In this document: piece by piece, positions 13,232 to 22,487 of the stretch | How the letters are laid out: the number at the start of each line of letters is the position of its first letter | Numbering within the stretch: position 1 is the stretch's first letter | NCBI GenBank assembly: GCA_031555145.1 | Contig: JAVBUR010000081.1 | Span: 1 to 30,523, forward strand | Direction of reading: 5' to 3' | DNA length: 30,523 nucleotides | DNA from: JAJDIA01 sp031555145 | GTDB taxonomy: Bacteria; Bacteroidota; Bacteroidia; Bacteroidales; Tannerellaceae | The notes under the pieces: generated by a model | The model's database searches: none | What the model was told of the DNA's origin: nothing | Seen by the model: only the letters and a program-made list of their open reading frames with translations | Position numbers and translations under genes: made by a program

Positions 13232-15484
13232 TTAAAGCCCTAAACTTGGAGGAAGCGACTGATTGGCAGAAGCCCATTCTTTGTTGGGTGTCTTCCCCAT
13301 GACGAATGATAGCTCCCCCCCTTTCATGATATCTTGGTGTAGGAGATAGCTTTTGTCATAAGGCCGACCATTGAGTGTAGCGGATTGGATATAAATATTT
13401 CCTTCGGATGCTCCTGGTGCCTTGATGATAAATTGCTTGCCGTCTTCCAGCGTGATAACGCTTTCGTCAAAACTTGGACTGCCGATAACATAGTAAGGCA
13501 TTCCCGGGCAGACCGGATAGAAACCAACCATGCTGAATACGAGCCATGCTGACATCTGTCCGGCATCGTCATTGCCTGAAAGACCGTCTGGGGTGGTATG
13601 ATATTCGCGGTTGATGATCTCGTGTACCCATTTCTGTGTTTTCCAAGGCTCGCCGGCATAGGCAAAGAGATAAGCGATATGATGTCCGGGTTCGTTGCCA
13701 TGCCAGTAGTTGTCTTCTTCGAAGAATGTATCCAATCGTTGAATGAAACGCTCTTTACCTCCTATCTGTAGCATCAGTCCGGCCACATCCTGCGGCACAT
13801 ACCAAGTATAATGGTAGGGTGTCCCTTCCGTGATATAGGATACGAACTTATCTGCGACGAATGGTTCTATCCAACTTCCATCAGCATGACGACCACGGGC
13901 AAAGCCGGTTTCCGGGTCGATTACGTTCTTGTAGTTCTGTGCCCGTTGAATTAAGACGTTATAATCATCTGTCTTTGAAAGCTTTTTGGCTACCTCCGCG
14001 AGGACGAAATCGTCATACGCATATTCGAGGGTACGGGAGACTTGTTCGCGGCGGTGGAAGGCTTCCATGACAGGGTCTTCCAATGGAACATAATTATATG
14101 TTAGGTATGATTCCAGTGCACGGCGTCCTTTGCCGTCTTTGTAGCTGGTCGAATCGGTATTCGGTTCAAAGGCATTCCGGCGCATCAGGGCATAGGCTTC
14201 TTCATAGTCAAAGCCGGGTGCATCTTTCAGGATGGCGTCTCCGATCATGGAAATGCAGTGGTCGCCAATCATAGCAGCCGTATAACTGTTCCAGGAGGGA
14301 AAGATGGGCAGCCAGCCTCCCTGTTGCCCTTTCAACACAAGTGAGTGTGCCATGTCGCCGTTGCGGGTCGGGTTGAGAATGGTGAAGAGTGGGTGGACGG
14401 CCCGGTAGGTATCCCATTGGGAGAAATCACAATAATACGTGCCTTTATCCATTTTTCGTATTTGTTTACCTCCGTCGAATTCAGGATAAGAACCATCTTC
14501 ATCGCTGAATATACGGGGGAGAAAGTGGCTATTGTAGAGGGCCGAGTAGAATTTGACCTTCGCTTCTTCATTTATCCCTTGTACGGCAATCTGTCCCAGG
14601 GTCTGATTCCAAGTGTTGGAAGAGGTTTTGCGTACCTTGTCAAAATCCCAGTCTGCGATTTCAGCTTCCAGATTCTGTCGGGCATGATCGATATCGGTAA
14701 AGGAGGTTCCTACTTTGACGATTGTCTTCAGGGGACTGTCTGCTTGCAGTTTCACCCAAGCTATTATGTGGTTGGTGGCTGTGGAGTCGATACCAAAGTC
14801 TGCTATTTCTTCATTCAGCCGGATCACAAAATGGCCACTAAAGCCAGCTTCTTTGCCATATCCCTGATAGATACGGTGTACGGGATTGCTGCCGGTTATT
14901 TCTCGTTTCTCGGGGTTGACTTGGATGGTGGCGACTCCTTCGTCACTGTTCGGTTCAATGATGATGTAATGATCTCCACCTTGTTTAAAGTCAAAACGCA
15001 TGATACCGGCACGCGATAAACCTGTGAGTTCAGTCTGGATATCATAATCCTTCAAGTATACACTATAATAAGAAGGGGAGACTGTCTCCTGTGCATGCTC
15101 GAAAACGGAAGCCCGTTGGTCGGGTGCAAATGTAAGCCGGTTGTGCAGTGGCATGATGGTTACGCTACCGTAATCTTGTGTACAGGACCCATTCATCCAG
15201 TGGCTGGCACGGAAACCCTGGATCGCATCCTGGAAATAGTAATAGGGTGGGTGGCACTTCTGTTCCGTGGCCTGTGTCTGGGCTACCCAGTTGGTCATGC
15301 CATGGGGTACACCTACAGCAGGCATAATTTGGCCGCGTTCCTCGGTAGAATTTTTATCTTTACCCTGGACGACACGGATATCCGTACCGATAAGCGGGTT
15401 TACATACTTCTCAAAGGTATTGTCTGGTTGGTTGCAAGATACTAAACAGACCAAGCTACATAAAAATGCACAGGTTTTCATCAT
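13232..15484 (-). CDS. GH92 family alpha-mannosidase lipoprotein
   Basis: GH92 enzymes are calcium-dependent exo-alpha-mannosidases that trim mannose from N-glycans and other mannosides. The 750-residue protein opens with a lipoprotein signal (CSLVCLVSC, lipidated Cys18), so it should be anchored in the envelope. The N-terminal beta domain includes YVNPLIGTD and MPAVGVPHGMTNW; the catalytic helical domain carries FSQWDTYRAVHPLF, EGTPYHYTWYVPQD with the probable general-acid Glu553, and GLSGNDDAGQMSAW with Asp639 and Asp640 as likely base residues. EGTPYHYTW differs from the EGNAWQYTW form I recall in well-studied alpha-1,2 enzymes, so linkage specificity is open. A terminator separates it from susD and it has its own candidate promoter. 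Confidence 0.93.
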   Translation of the reverse strand: MMKTCAFLCSLVCLVSCNQPDNTFEKYVNPLIGTDIRVVQGKDKNSTEERGQIMPAVGVPHGMTNWVAQTQATEQKCHPPYYYFQDAIQGFRASHWMNGSCTQDYGSVTIMPLHNRLTFAPDQRASVFEHAQETVSPSYYSVYLKDYDIQTELTGLSRAGIMRFDFKQGGDHYIIIEPNSDEGVATIQVNPEKREITGSNPVHRIYQGYGKEAGFSGHFVIRLNEEIADFGIDSTATNHIIAWVKLQADSPLKTIVKVGTSFTDIDHARQNLEAEIADWDFDKVRKTSSNTWNQTLGQIAVQGINEEAKVKFYSALYNSHFLPRIFSDEDGSYPEFDGGKQIRKMDKGTYYCDFSQWDTYRAVHPLFTILNPTRNGDMAHSLVLKGQQGGWLPIFPSWNSYTAAMIGDHCISMIGDAILKDAPGFDYEEAYALMRRNAFEPNTDSTSYKDGKGRRALESYLTYNYVPLEDPVMEAFHRREQVSRTLEYAYDDFVLAEVAKKLSKTDDYNVLIQRAQNYKNVIDPETGFARGRHADGSWIEPFVADKFVSYITEGTPYHYTWYVPQDVAGLMLQIGGKERFIQRLDTFFEEDNYWHGNEPGHHIAYLFAYAGEPWKTQKWVHEIINREYHTTPDGLSGNDDAGQMSAWLVFSMVGFYPVCPGMPYYVIGSPSFDESVITLEDGKQFIIKAPGASEGNIYIQSATLNGRPYDKSYLLHQDIMKGGELSFVMGKTPNKEWASANQSLPPSLGL

Positions 15485-15507
15485 ATTGGATAATTTACAG
15501 GAAAGAA

Positions 15508-15515
15508 CAAAGTTA
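15508..15515 (-). promoter_or_regulatory. candidate -7 box for the GH92 gene
   Basis: The minus strand reads TAACTTTG, a TAnnTTTG match 24 bases before the GH92 start codon and downstream of the susD terminator. The -33 region is T-rich but lacks a clear TTTG. Confidence 0.45.
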
Positions 15516-15531
15516 ATGGGATAAACCGGAT

Positions 15532-15570
15532 AAGAAAAACGACGGTCGCCGAAAAGGGCGGCCGTCGTTT
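15532..15570 (-). terminator. strong terminator after susD
   Basis: AAACGACGG (15537-15545) pairs with CCGTCGTTT (15562-15570), and the stem continues inward through one G-T wobble and four more pairs to a 6-base loop: about 14 base pairs. On the minus strand a run of five T residues follows. It begins 15 bases beyond the susD stop. Confidence 0.87.
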
Positions 15571-15584
15571 ATATTGCGTGCTGA

Positions 15585-17066
15585 TTATCTCGGAGAGATC
15601 ACATAGTTGTTTTGAGTCAGCTTCGGATTGACATCGATCTGCTTTTGCGGAATGGGGCAGATGAGGTTGGTCTCATTCAATGAGAATCCTTTGCTTTTCA
15701 TGACTTCAACAGCCCGCCCGGTACGGATCAGGTCGAACCAGCGTTGGTCTTCGAAGGCTAGTTCCACACGGCGTTCCTGTTCAACAAACAGGGCAAACTG
15801 CGATTGGTCGCTGGTCTGCAGGTCTACCGGTGAAGTTTCAGTTGTCTGGTAACCGAAACCACGACGGCGTGTCATGTTCAGGTATTTGCAAGCTTCAGCG
15901 GTCTTACCGTTCTTGTTGAGCGCTTCTGCATACATCAGGATCACGTTCCCGTAGCGAATTACCGGGTAGTTGTTGCTGGCATCACCATTGGCATACGGAG
16001 TATCCATATATTTGCAGACATAACGGGAATCTACCCATTGTCCACTTTTACGATTGTCGTTATATCCCAGCGACATGGAGAAATCACGGCGGAGGTCGCC
16101 TTCTTCATAGGCATTATAGATATCCATTTCCGGTATGTTGTTACCACTTGTTCCACCTACGGTAACCACATTGGTACCTGAGTTTTCGGGAGCATAGTTG
16201 TTCACGAAGTTAGAACCTTCTCCATAACCACCTTTCAAGAACTGTATTTCGAAAATGCCTTCTTTACTATTATGGTTGATCGGACTGAATACGGATTTGT
16301 ATCCGTTGATATTAAGACTTCCGGCTGTGTTCTCCAGTAAGGCATAGCGGCCACTGTTCACCACTTCTCCCAGAATCTTTTCCGCATCGGAATAGTTGTT
16401 GAGAGTCATGTAGACTTGTCCCAGCAACGCTTTAGCGGCTCCCGAAGTAGCTCGTCCGTCATCGGCGGTAGCATAAGAGGCGGGAAGTGCCTGAGCTTCT
16501 TTCAAGTCGGCTATGATCTGCTTGTACACATTGTCTGTCGGCTCACGCAATACGTTGTAGGCCTCCGCGATACTGATTTCGTTGAGTACCAGAGGCACAT
16601 CACCGAATACACGTACCAGGTTGAAATACATCAGGGCACGTATAAACTTACATTCCAGCTTATAGCGGTTAGCCAGTTCCTGGTCGATGGGGATATTATC
16701 GATACGTCCCAGTACGGTATTCGTCCGGTTGATCATTTTATAGGCTGCATTCCAGAAGTCTTTGATCTGGCTGTTCTGTGTATCGATATAGAATTTATCG
16801 AACTCCGACTGTGTGGTGACAGAACCGGACAACTGGTTACGTGTGTTGTCGGAGGGTATTTCGGCGAATATATACCAGTTTCCATAGATGTTTCCTTCCT
16901 GGAGGGTAGAGTAGGCTCCGTTGACGGCCGATTTGATATCTTCGGCTGTCTTGTAGAAGTCTTTTTCGCTTAAGTCTGTTTGCGGATATTGATTGAGGAA
17001 ATCGCTACAGGAGGAAAATCCTGCTCCGAGCAACGCGATTGTAACAATATTATATATTAGTTTCAT
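15585..17066 (-). CDS. SusD/RagB-family glycan-binding lipoprotein
   Basis: SusD-like proteins are surface lipoproteins that close over the SusC channel as a lid and bind oligosaccharide. The 493-residue protein has a lipoprotein signal with lipobox FSSC (lipidated Cys20), then the family opening DFLNQYPQTDLSEKDFYKTAEDIKSAVNGAY. The TPR-like helical core includes CKFIRALMYFNLVRVFGDVPLV and the C-terminal family segment reads PVIRYGNVILMYAEALNK, then FVEQERRVELAFEDQRWFDLIRTG. It lies 14 bases after susC and is followed by a strong terminator. The ligand cannot be read from sequence; the GH92 partner suggests a mannose-containing glycan. Confidence 0.95.
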   Translation of the reverse strand: MKLIYNIVTIALLGAGFSSCSDFLNQYPQTDLSEKDFYKTAEDIKSAVNGAYSTLQEGNIYGNWYIFAEIPSDNTRNQLSGSVTTQSEFDKFYIDTQNSQIKDFWNAAYKMINRTNTVLGRIDNIPIDQELANRYKLECKFIRALMYFNLVRVFGDVPLVLNEISIAEAYNVLREPTDNVYKQIIADLKEAQALPASYATADDGRATSGAAKALLGQVYMTLNNYSDAEKILGEVVNSGRYALLENTAGSLNINGYKSVFSPINHNSKEGIFEIQFLKGGYGEGSNFVNNYAPENSGTNVVTVGGTSGNNIPEMDIYNAYEEGDLRRDFSMSLGYNDNRKSGQWVDSRYVCKYMDTPYANGDASNNYPVIRYGNVILMYAEALNKNGKTAEACKYLNMTRRRGFGYQTTETSPVDLQTSDQSQFALFVEQERRVELAFEDQRWFDLIRTGRAVEVMKSKGFSLNETNLICPIPQKQIDVNPKLTQNNYVISPR

Positions 17067-17080
17067 GATTTGTCTGTCAA

Positions 17081-20000
17081 TTAAAAGGTTACATTTATAC
17101 CGAGGGTGCAGGTGCGATAGAGCGGATACATACCGTAGTCTGTTCCGGGTGCTGTTACGTTGTCTTCTTTGAAGCTGGTTTCCGGGTTATATCCGGTGTA
17201 GCTTGTAAAGGTGATCAGGTTCTGTGTCGAAACATATACACGTGCCCGTTGGATGCTACATTTTCTGATCAATGCCTCAGGCAATGTATACCCTATAGTC
17301 AGATTGTTGACACGGAGGAAAGATGCATCTTCCACCCAGCGGGATGAAATGGCATTGTTCTGACCGGTGGGCTGCGAGTTTACACGCGGAATCCAACCTG
17401 TTCCGGGGTTTGCTTCCGACTGCCAGCGGCCCAACATTTCACGTAACTGGTTCTGGTTTCCTTCACCCTGTGTATAGAAACGGCGTCCCAGGTGCAGGAC
17501 TTCGCTACCTACTACGCCTTGTAATGCGAAACTGGCGTCGAAGTTCTTGAAGGTGAACGTATTGGTCATACCCCAGATAAAATCGGGCATGTTGTTGCCG
17601 ATGATGGTACGGTCGTCAGCATCGATTTTATTGTCTCCGTTGACATCTTCGAATTTAACGTCACCTACGTTGGTGTCGGCCAAGTGCGGATAGGCATCCA
17701 GTTCGGCCTGTGTCTTGAATACGCCGAGCATTTTGTATCCGTAGAAGCAACCGATCGGTGAACCGATCTGGGTGATATGGGTCGTACCGGCACCACCGTC
17801 GCTGAAGATAGGGTCGCCCGTGGGACCGAGTGCAAGCACTTCATTCCGGTTAACGGAAATATTACCGGTTACATCCCAATTGAAGTCTTTGTTACGGAAC
17901 GGTACACCGTTTACCGTGATCTCAATCCCTTTATTACGCATCTTACCGATATTCTGCATAGCATTCGTAAATCCGGTGATGGTGGGGATGTCTACGTTCA
18001 TCAGCAAGTCGGTTGTTTCCCTGTCATACAGGTCCAAAGATAAAGACAGGCGGCTGTCCAGTATGGCCATTTCAAAACCGATGTCGGTCTGTTTGGTTTT
18101 TTCCCAAGTCAGGTCGGCGTTGGAGAAACTGTTCTGGGCAGCTCCGGGGACTACTGTTCCTGTTCCTGTTCCCAATACATATTTAGCGTTGGTCATCGTA
18201 CCGATAGCTGCATAGTTACCGATGCTGTTATTACCGGTGATACCATAGCTGGCACGTACTTTCATATCGGAGAGCCATGTCAGATCCTTCATGAAATCTT
18301 CCTGTGACAAGCGCCAGGCAACAGATCCTGAGGGGAAGTAACCATAGCGGTGGTTTTCACCAAAGCAGGAAGAACCGTCGGTACGGATAGAGGCTGTCAG
18401 GTAATACTTATTGTTAAAGCGATAGTTTACACGTGCCAGGTACGACAACAACGTCCAGGCCGAACGTTCCGACTTGCTACTTTTTACAGTAGCATTGTTG
18501 ATCGTTTGGATTTTATCGTTCGGGAAATCTGAACCCGTTGCTTCCGTATACCGGTAGATATTCTTTTGTGCGGTGAAACCGGCAACAGCGTCTATTTCGT
18601 GTTTATCCCAGGCCGCAAAGTAAGAAACCGTATTTTCATTCAGCCAGTTGACTGTTTCGGCTGCTTTCTCGGTAGCCTTTCTTTCTGTAGAGGGCAGCGG
18701 GGCTACGTTACCGTTGTTGGGGATAGTGGCTGGGCGGAAGTATTCGCTTCTGTATTCGCGGATATCGGCACCGATAGTCGACTTGATTTTCAGGTTCTTT
18801 ATCGGAGATATTTCGATATAGCCGTTGCTAAACAGGCGGAGGGTGGTGGCATAGTTATGAATATAGGTAAGTGCCACAGCATTGGGTACGCCGGTCAGAC
18901 CGTCGCTGGCTACAGCATACATGGATTGTGATGCCCATGTGCCGTCTTCGTTGTATACGGGTACCACCGGAGCGGTAGCCAAAGCAGCATTGATTACACC
19001 ATCACTGGCCCAGTGTCCCTGGGTAGTCTGGTTGGTATTCATGTAGGTGGGAGCCAGGTTGATTCCCATCTTCAGCCAATTGGTCAGGTCGCTATCGATT
19101 TTGGCTCTTCCGGAGAAACGTTCGTAGTCGCTGTTGATCACTACACCATCCTGGTTGTAGTAGCCGGCAGAGAACATGTATTTGGTTTTTTCGTCACCAC
19201 CGGATACTGTTACCTGGTAGTTCTGTACTGGTGCTGAACGGAAGATTTCATCCTGCCAGTCTGTGCCTTCGCCCAGTGAGTTGATATAGGCCGTATCGTC
19301 GTAGATAGACGGATAGCGGTAGCGGTTGCCAGAAGGACGGCTACTCAGCGGGTCGCTGGCAGAGGCACCGGCTACTCTTGCCACATAGTTGTTGTTGAAT
19401 GCTTCACGGCTGATTTCCACAAACTCTTGTGCATTCATCAGATCCAACCGCTTGGTTACGTCCTGGAAGCCGGCATAGACGTCGAGATTGACGCTGAGCT
19501 TGCCTGCTTTCCCAGACTTGGTGGTTACGAGTACAACACCGTTGGCGGCACGTGATCCGTAGATGGCGGCTGCCGAAGCATCTTTCAATACTTCAATTGA
19601 TTCAATATCGTTCGGGTTGATCGCATTTAGGTTTTGGTCGCCCAGGGGATATCCGTCTACTACATAGAGCGGAGCACTGGAAGCAGTGATGGAGCCTGAT
19701 CCGCGAACGCGGATGGTGGCTGCTTGTCCCGGCTGTCCGCCTACCTGCTGTACTTGTACGCCGGCCAGTTTACCAGCGATGGCTTCTGAGGGGTGTGATA
19801 TCTTCAGGTCTTTCATTGAACCGCTGTTTAACTGTGCAACGGCGCCTGTCAGGTCTTTCTTCTTCATCACACCGTAACCGACTACTACTACTTCGTCAAT
19901 GGCTTTCGAATCTTCTTCCAGCCTGATGGTAAGGGTAGAACGATTGTTAACCGGTACTTCGAGGGTGTTGTAGCCGATATAGGAGATCTGCAATACTGCC

Positions 20001-20491
20001 TTTTCGTCTACCGATAAACTGAACTTTCCGTCCAGGTCGGTGACCGTACCATTGGTTGTTCCCTTTTCAATGATGTTGGCGCCGATGATTGATTCGCCGC
20101 TTGCATCCAGGACTACTCCACTGATCTGATGATTTTTCTTTTGTTGCGGCAGTGCCATTGCTGTTTGGGCCTGCTCCTTCCTTAGGGTGATTTGCCTGTC
20201 GGAGATTTCATAACGTGTACTGGTCCCTTCAAATAGCTGATCAAGAACGGCTGTTACATTCTGTTCTTTCACGTTGACGGACACTTTACGATTGAGGTCA
20301 ATGGAGTTGTCCAGATAGAAAAAGATATATTCGCTTTCTTTTTCTATTTGATTAATGACCTCTTTGACGGTCACTTGGGTAGTCTCGACAGTGAAATAGG
20401 TTTTCTGCGAATAGCTAACCTCTGCCAGACCAAAGTTTATGCCTATAAATAAGAAGAATAGGCATACACTAAGCTTCGTGCAATTTCTCAT
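17081..20491 (-). CDS. SusC/RagA TonB-dependent outer-membrane transporter with STN domain
   Basis: SusC-type proteins import oligosaccharides across the outer membrane using TonB energy. The 1136-residue protein has a signal peptide (about 1-28, FFLFIGINFGLAEVSYSQ), an STN signalling domain (about 32-105), a carboxypeptidase-regulatory-like domain (about 122-200: ISGVVLDASGESIIGANI), the Bacteroidetes TonB-box region DEVVVVGYG, a plug domain (about 210-335, including SIEVLKDASAAAIYGSRAANG) and a beta-barrel ending GINVTF. The STN domain is what marks transporters that signal to a FecR anti-sigma factor, which is encoded just upstream, so this one is probably both transporter and sensor. It is followed by susD after 14 bases. 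Confidence 0.96.
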   Translation of the reverse strand: MRNCTKLSVCLFFLFIGINFGLAEVSYSQKTYFTVETTQVTVKEVINQIEKESEYIFFYLDNSIDLNRKVSVNVKEQNVTAVLDQLFEGTSTRYEISDRQITLRKEQAQTAMALPQQKKNHQISGVVLDASGESIIGANIIEKGTTNGTVTDLDGKFSLSVDEKAVLQISYIGYNTLEVPVNNRSTLTIRLEEDSKAIDEVVVVGYGVMKKKDLTGAVAQLNSGSMKDLKISHPSEAIAGKLAGVQVQQVGGQPGQAATIRVRGSGSITASSAPLYVVDGYPLGDQNLNAINPNDIESIEVLKDASAAAIYGSRAANGVVLVTTKSGKAGKLSVNLDVYAGFQDVTKRLDLMNAQEFVEISREAFNNNYVARVAGASASDPLSSRPSGNRYRYPSIYDDTAYINSLGEGTDWQDEIFRSAPVQNYQVTVSGGDEKTKYMFSAGYYNQDGVVINSDYERFSGRAKIDSDLTNWLKMGINLAPTYMNTNQTTQGHWASDGVINAALATAPVVPVYNEDGTWASQSMYAVASDGLTGVPNAVALTYIHNYATTLRLFSNGYIEISPIKNLKIKSTIGADIREYRSEYFRPATIPNNGNVAPLPSTERKATEKAAETVNWLNENTVSYFAAWDKHEIDAVAGFTAQKNIYRYTEATGSDFPNDKIQTINNATVKSSKSERSAWTLLSYLARVNYRFNNKYYLTASIRTDGSSCFGENHRYGYFPSGSVAWRLSQEDFMKDLTWLSDMKVRASYGITGNNSIGNYAAIGTMTNAKYVLGTGTGTVVPGAAQNSFSNADLTWEKTKQTDIGFEMAILDSRLSLSLDLYDRETTDLLMNVDIPTITGFTNAMQNIGKMRNKGIEITVNGVPFRNKDFNWDVTGNISVNRNEVLALGPTGDPIFSDGGAGTTHITQIGSPIGCFYGYKMLGVFKTQAELDAYPHLADTNVGDVKFEDVNGDNKIDADDRTIIGNNMPDFIWGMTNTFTFKNFDASFALQGVVGSEVLHLGRRFYTQGEGNQNQLREMLGRWQSEANPGTGWIPRVNSQPTGQNNAISSRWVEDASFLRVNNLTIGYTLPEALIRKCSIQRARVYVSTQNLITFTSYTGYNPETSFKEDNVTAPGTDYGMYPLYRTCTLGINVTF

Positions 20492-20599
20492 TCTGTTGTA
20501 ATGATTTAAGTTTATAAATAATGAATTAATATAATTGATTTGGAGTTTGACAATAGCGTCATTTTATGATAGGGATTTTATTGACTCATAGGCTGTTAC

Positions 20600-21679
20600 T
20601 TAGCGTTTTACAGATATAATGACCCTCCCTGATTCTTGTACTATATCGATGGGGGCCGCCTTCTGCAAGGTCTTTAAGACATCATCCAGGCTTTCTTTCA
20701 GGTCAAGTTTGCCACTACAGCTAAGCGTGCCGACCTGCTCATCCCATCGGATGTCGCGGCCATAATACCGGGCTACCTTTTGCAGGACGTTAGACAGCGG
20801 TTGTTGTCTGAGCAGGTAATAGCCGTCTTTCCAAACGATGTACTCGTTGACGTCCACCGTAGAGATGGAGGTTTTATTCGTTGTGTTATTGTAATTGAAC
20901 TTCTGGTTAGGGGCAAGTATATTTTTGCTTTGTCCCGGCATATTTACTTCTACTTTCCCGCATACCAGCACGATATGCTGATCGGCTTCACTTTCGTAGG
21001 CGGATACGTTGAAGCTGGTTCCCAGTACTTTTACATCCATCTTCCGTGTTTTCACAATAAAAGGTTTTGTGTCGTCGTGGCTTACTTTGAGGAATGCTTC
21101 ACCGTCTACGAATATCTCCCTTTTATCTTTAGCGAACTGGACCGGGTAAATCACTTTGGTGGCTGAGTTTACCCATACCTGTGTGCCGTCGGCAAAGGTG
21201 ATGGTAGAGCGTTTGCCCGCCGGGACGATCAGCTGGTTGAAGGTTTGTTCGGTTTTCCCTTCGGTAGGAGCCAGTGCTATTTTTTCTGAATTGACATTGA
21301 CTACGCCTTCTTCATGATATCCCAGTTGGGTGTCCTCGCCGTCAATGGACAGCTGTAAGTTGTCAGCCAGTACTAATTGGACGCTATTGGTGCTATCAGG
21401 GCGGAGTACGTCATTACTGAGAATAGCCACATAGTCTGTTTCTGTCCGGTCTGCCTGCCAGGTGAACCACCCGAGAGTCAGGAGTATGGCAATGGAAGCC
21501 GCAGCGCTGATCGACCAACTAATGATCCGTTTCCGGACCTGGCGTTTGTTCCCGGCCTGTATACGTAGCCATAAGGCATCCACTTCTTTCTGGGGAAGGG
21601 GATGGTTCGGATCTTTCTTCAGAAAGCGTGAAAGGATGCTTTCTTTGTCCATATCAGTGGGTATATTTTCTTTTGCCAT
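20600..21679 (-). CDS. FecR-family anti-sigma factor
   Basis: FecR-type anti-sigma factors hold an ECF sigma factor at the inner membrane and release it when the transporter signals. The 359-residue protein has a cytoplasmic N-terminus (1-50), one membrane helix (about 52-72), a periplasmic FecR domain (about 150-245: VPAGKRSTITFADGTQVWVNSATKV) and a C-terminal DUF4974 domain (about 290-357: RQQPLSNVLQKVARYYGRDI), which contacts the STN domain in this class. I chose the ATG at 21679; the open frame reaches a GTG at 21727, with an ATG at 21706 also possible. It lies between the sigma gene and susC, 108 bases before the latter. Confidence 0.93.
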   Translation of the reverse strand: MAKENIPTDMDKESILSRFLKKDPNHPLPQKEVDALWLRIQAGNKRQVRKRIISWSISAAASIAILLTLGWFTWQADRTETDYVAILSNDVLRPDSTNSVQLVLADNLQLSIDGEDTQLGYHEEGVVNVNSEKIALAPTEGKTEQTFNQLIVPAGKRSTITFADGTQVWVNSATKVIYPVQFAKDKREIFVDGEAFLKVSHDDTKPFIVKTRKMDVKVLGTSFNVSAYESEADQHIVLVCGKVEVNMPGQSKNILAPNQKFNYNNTTNKTSISTVDVNEYIVWKDGYYLLRQQPLSNVLQKVARYYGRDIRWDEQVGTLSCSGKLDLKESLDDVLKTLQKAAPIDIVQESGRVIISVKR

Positions 21680-21755
21680 ACAATGCTGCTTTCTAACAAG
21701 TGTCATGAGCAGGCAATATATACTCACCTAATGTGAACTATTTTTTATTTATCGG

Positions 21756-22340
21756 CTATTTTAACAAAATGGGGAGCAAGAGGAGGAAGGTGCCTGTGGA
21801 GCCGTAGGTCTGTTTTATCTTTTTGAGCGAGCGCTGTATCAGGTTCTGGGCAGACTGGTAGTTCATGTCCATCAGAGTACATATTTCATCCATATCCAAT
21901 TCCTGGATATAGCGGTAATAAATGATTTCCCGTTGGCGGGGAGTCAGTGAGTCGAGGATTTGTTGCAGCTTTTGTTGTTGTACGCCGGCTTGTTCGTCGT
22001 CGATATACTGGTCTTCAACAGTGGTTTCCAACACAAAGTCCACTTCTTCCGTTTCGATACGGTCGAAGAGGGTATGCTTGTACAGTACCCTCACCAGCCG
22101 GTATTTGAGTGCGGCTAGTAGATAGACTTTGACATTGGCTGGGGTAGCCAACTTGCCTTTGCTTTTGTATAAATCAATGAAGATGTCGTGTATGCAATCC
22201 TGTATGGTCTCGCTGTCGGAGGTAAAACGCAAGCCATATCCGAAAAGGATTTGCACATACGTGGTATAAAGCCAGCCATACGCACTATCATTGCCTGACT
22301 TAAATTGCTCCCATTTTGTCGCACTCTCTTCCAAATACAT
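21756..22340 (-). CDS. ECF-type RNA polymerase sigma factor
   Basis: The 194-residue protein has sigma region 2 (about 26-92: LFGYGLRFTSDSETIQDCIHDIFIDLY) and region 4 (about 128-178: LDSLTPRQREIIYYRYIQELDMDEIC, then YQSAQNLIQRSLKKI). It should direct RNA polymerase to the susC promoter once released from the FecR protein encoded next. The last residues, TGTFLLLLPILLK, are strongly hydrophobic, as I recall from other Bacteroidetes ECF factors paired with FecR. Its own promoter carries the 49-base module shared with the uxu operon, so its level may respond to general carbon status while its activity responds to the glycan. Confidence 0.95.
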   Translation of the reverse strand: MYLEESATKWEQFKSGNDSAYGWLYTTYVQILFGYGLRFTSDSETIQDCIHDIFIDLYKSKGKLATPANVKVYLLAALKYRLVRVLYKHTLFDRIETEEVDFVLETTVEDQYIDDEQAGVQQQKLQQILDSLTPRQREIIYYRYIQELDMDEICTLMDMNYQSAQNLIQRSLKKIKQTYGSTGTFLLLLPILLK

Positions 22341-22444
22341 ACAAGTCCCCTTTTGAATGGTAGGTATATTTTATATATATAGTCAAACCTTTTGTCTTGG
22401 TTTGTGTCGTGTGTATTTTCTTCTAATTGATTCAATGTGCGTCG

Positions 22445-22452
22445 CAAATGTA
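22445..22452 (-). promoter_or_regulatory. -7 promoter box of the ECF sigma operon
   Basis: The minus strand reads TACATTTG, identical to the uxu promoter box, 105 bases before the sigma start codon. An ATTG lies at a suitable -33 position. The leader is expected to be just under 100 bases. Confidence 0.62.
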
Positions 22453-22473
22453 AAGATATTTTCATGCTTTCAA

Positions 22474-22487
22474 TGTGTTCGCGCACA
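22474..22487. promoter_or_regulatory. candidate CRP/Cur-like activator site, ECF sigma promoter
   Basis: TGTGTTCGCGCACA, form TGTG-N6-CACA, differs at one base from the site in the uxu promoter. Its centre is also 32 bases from the centre of the -7 box. Sequence around it is conserved between the two promoters from 22444 to 22492. Confidence 0.5.
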
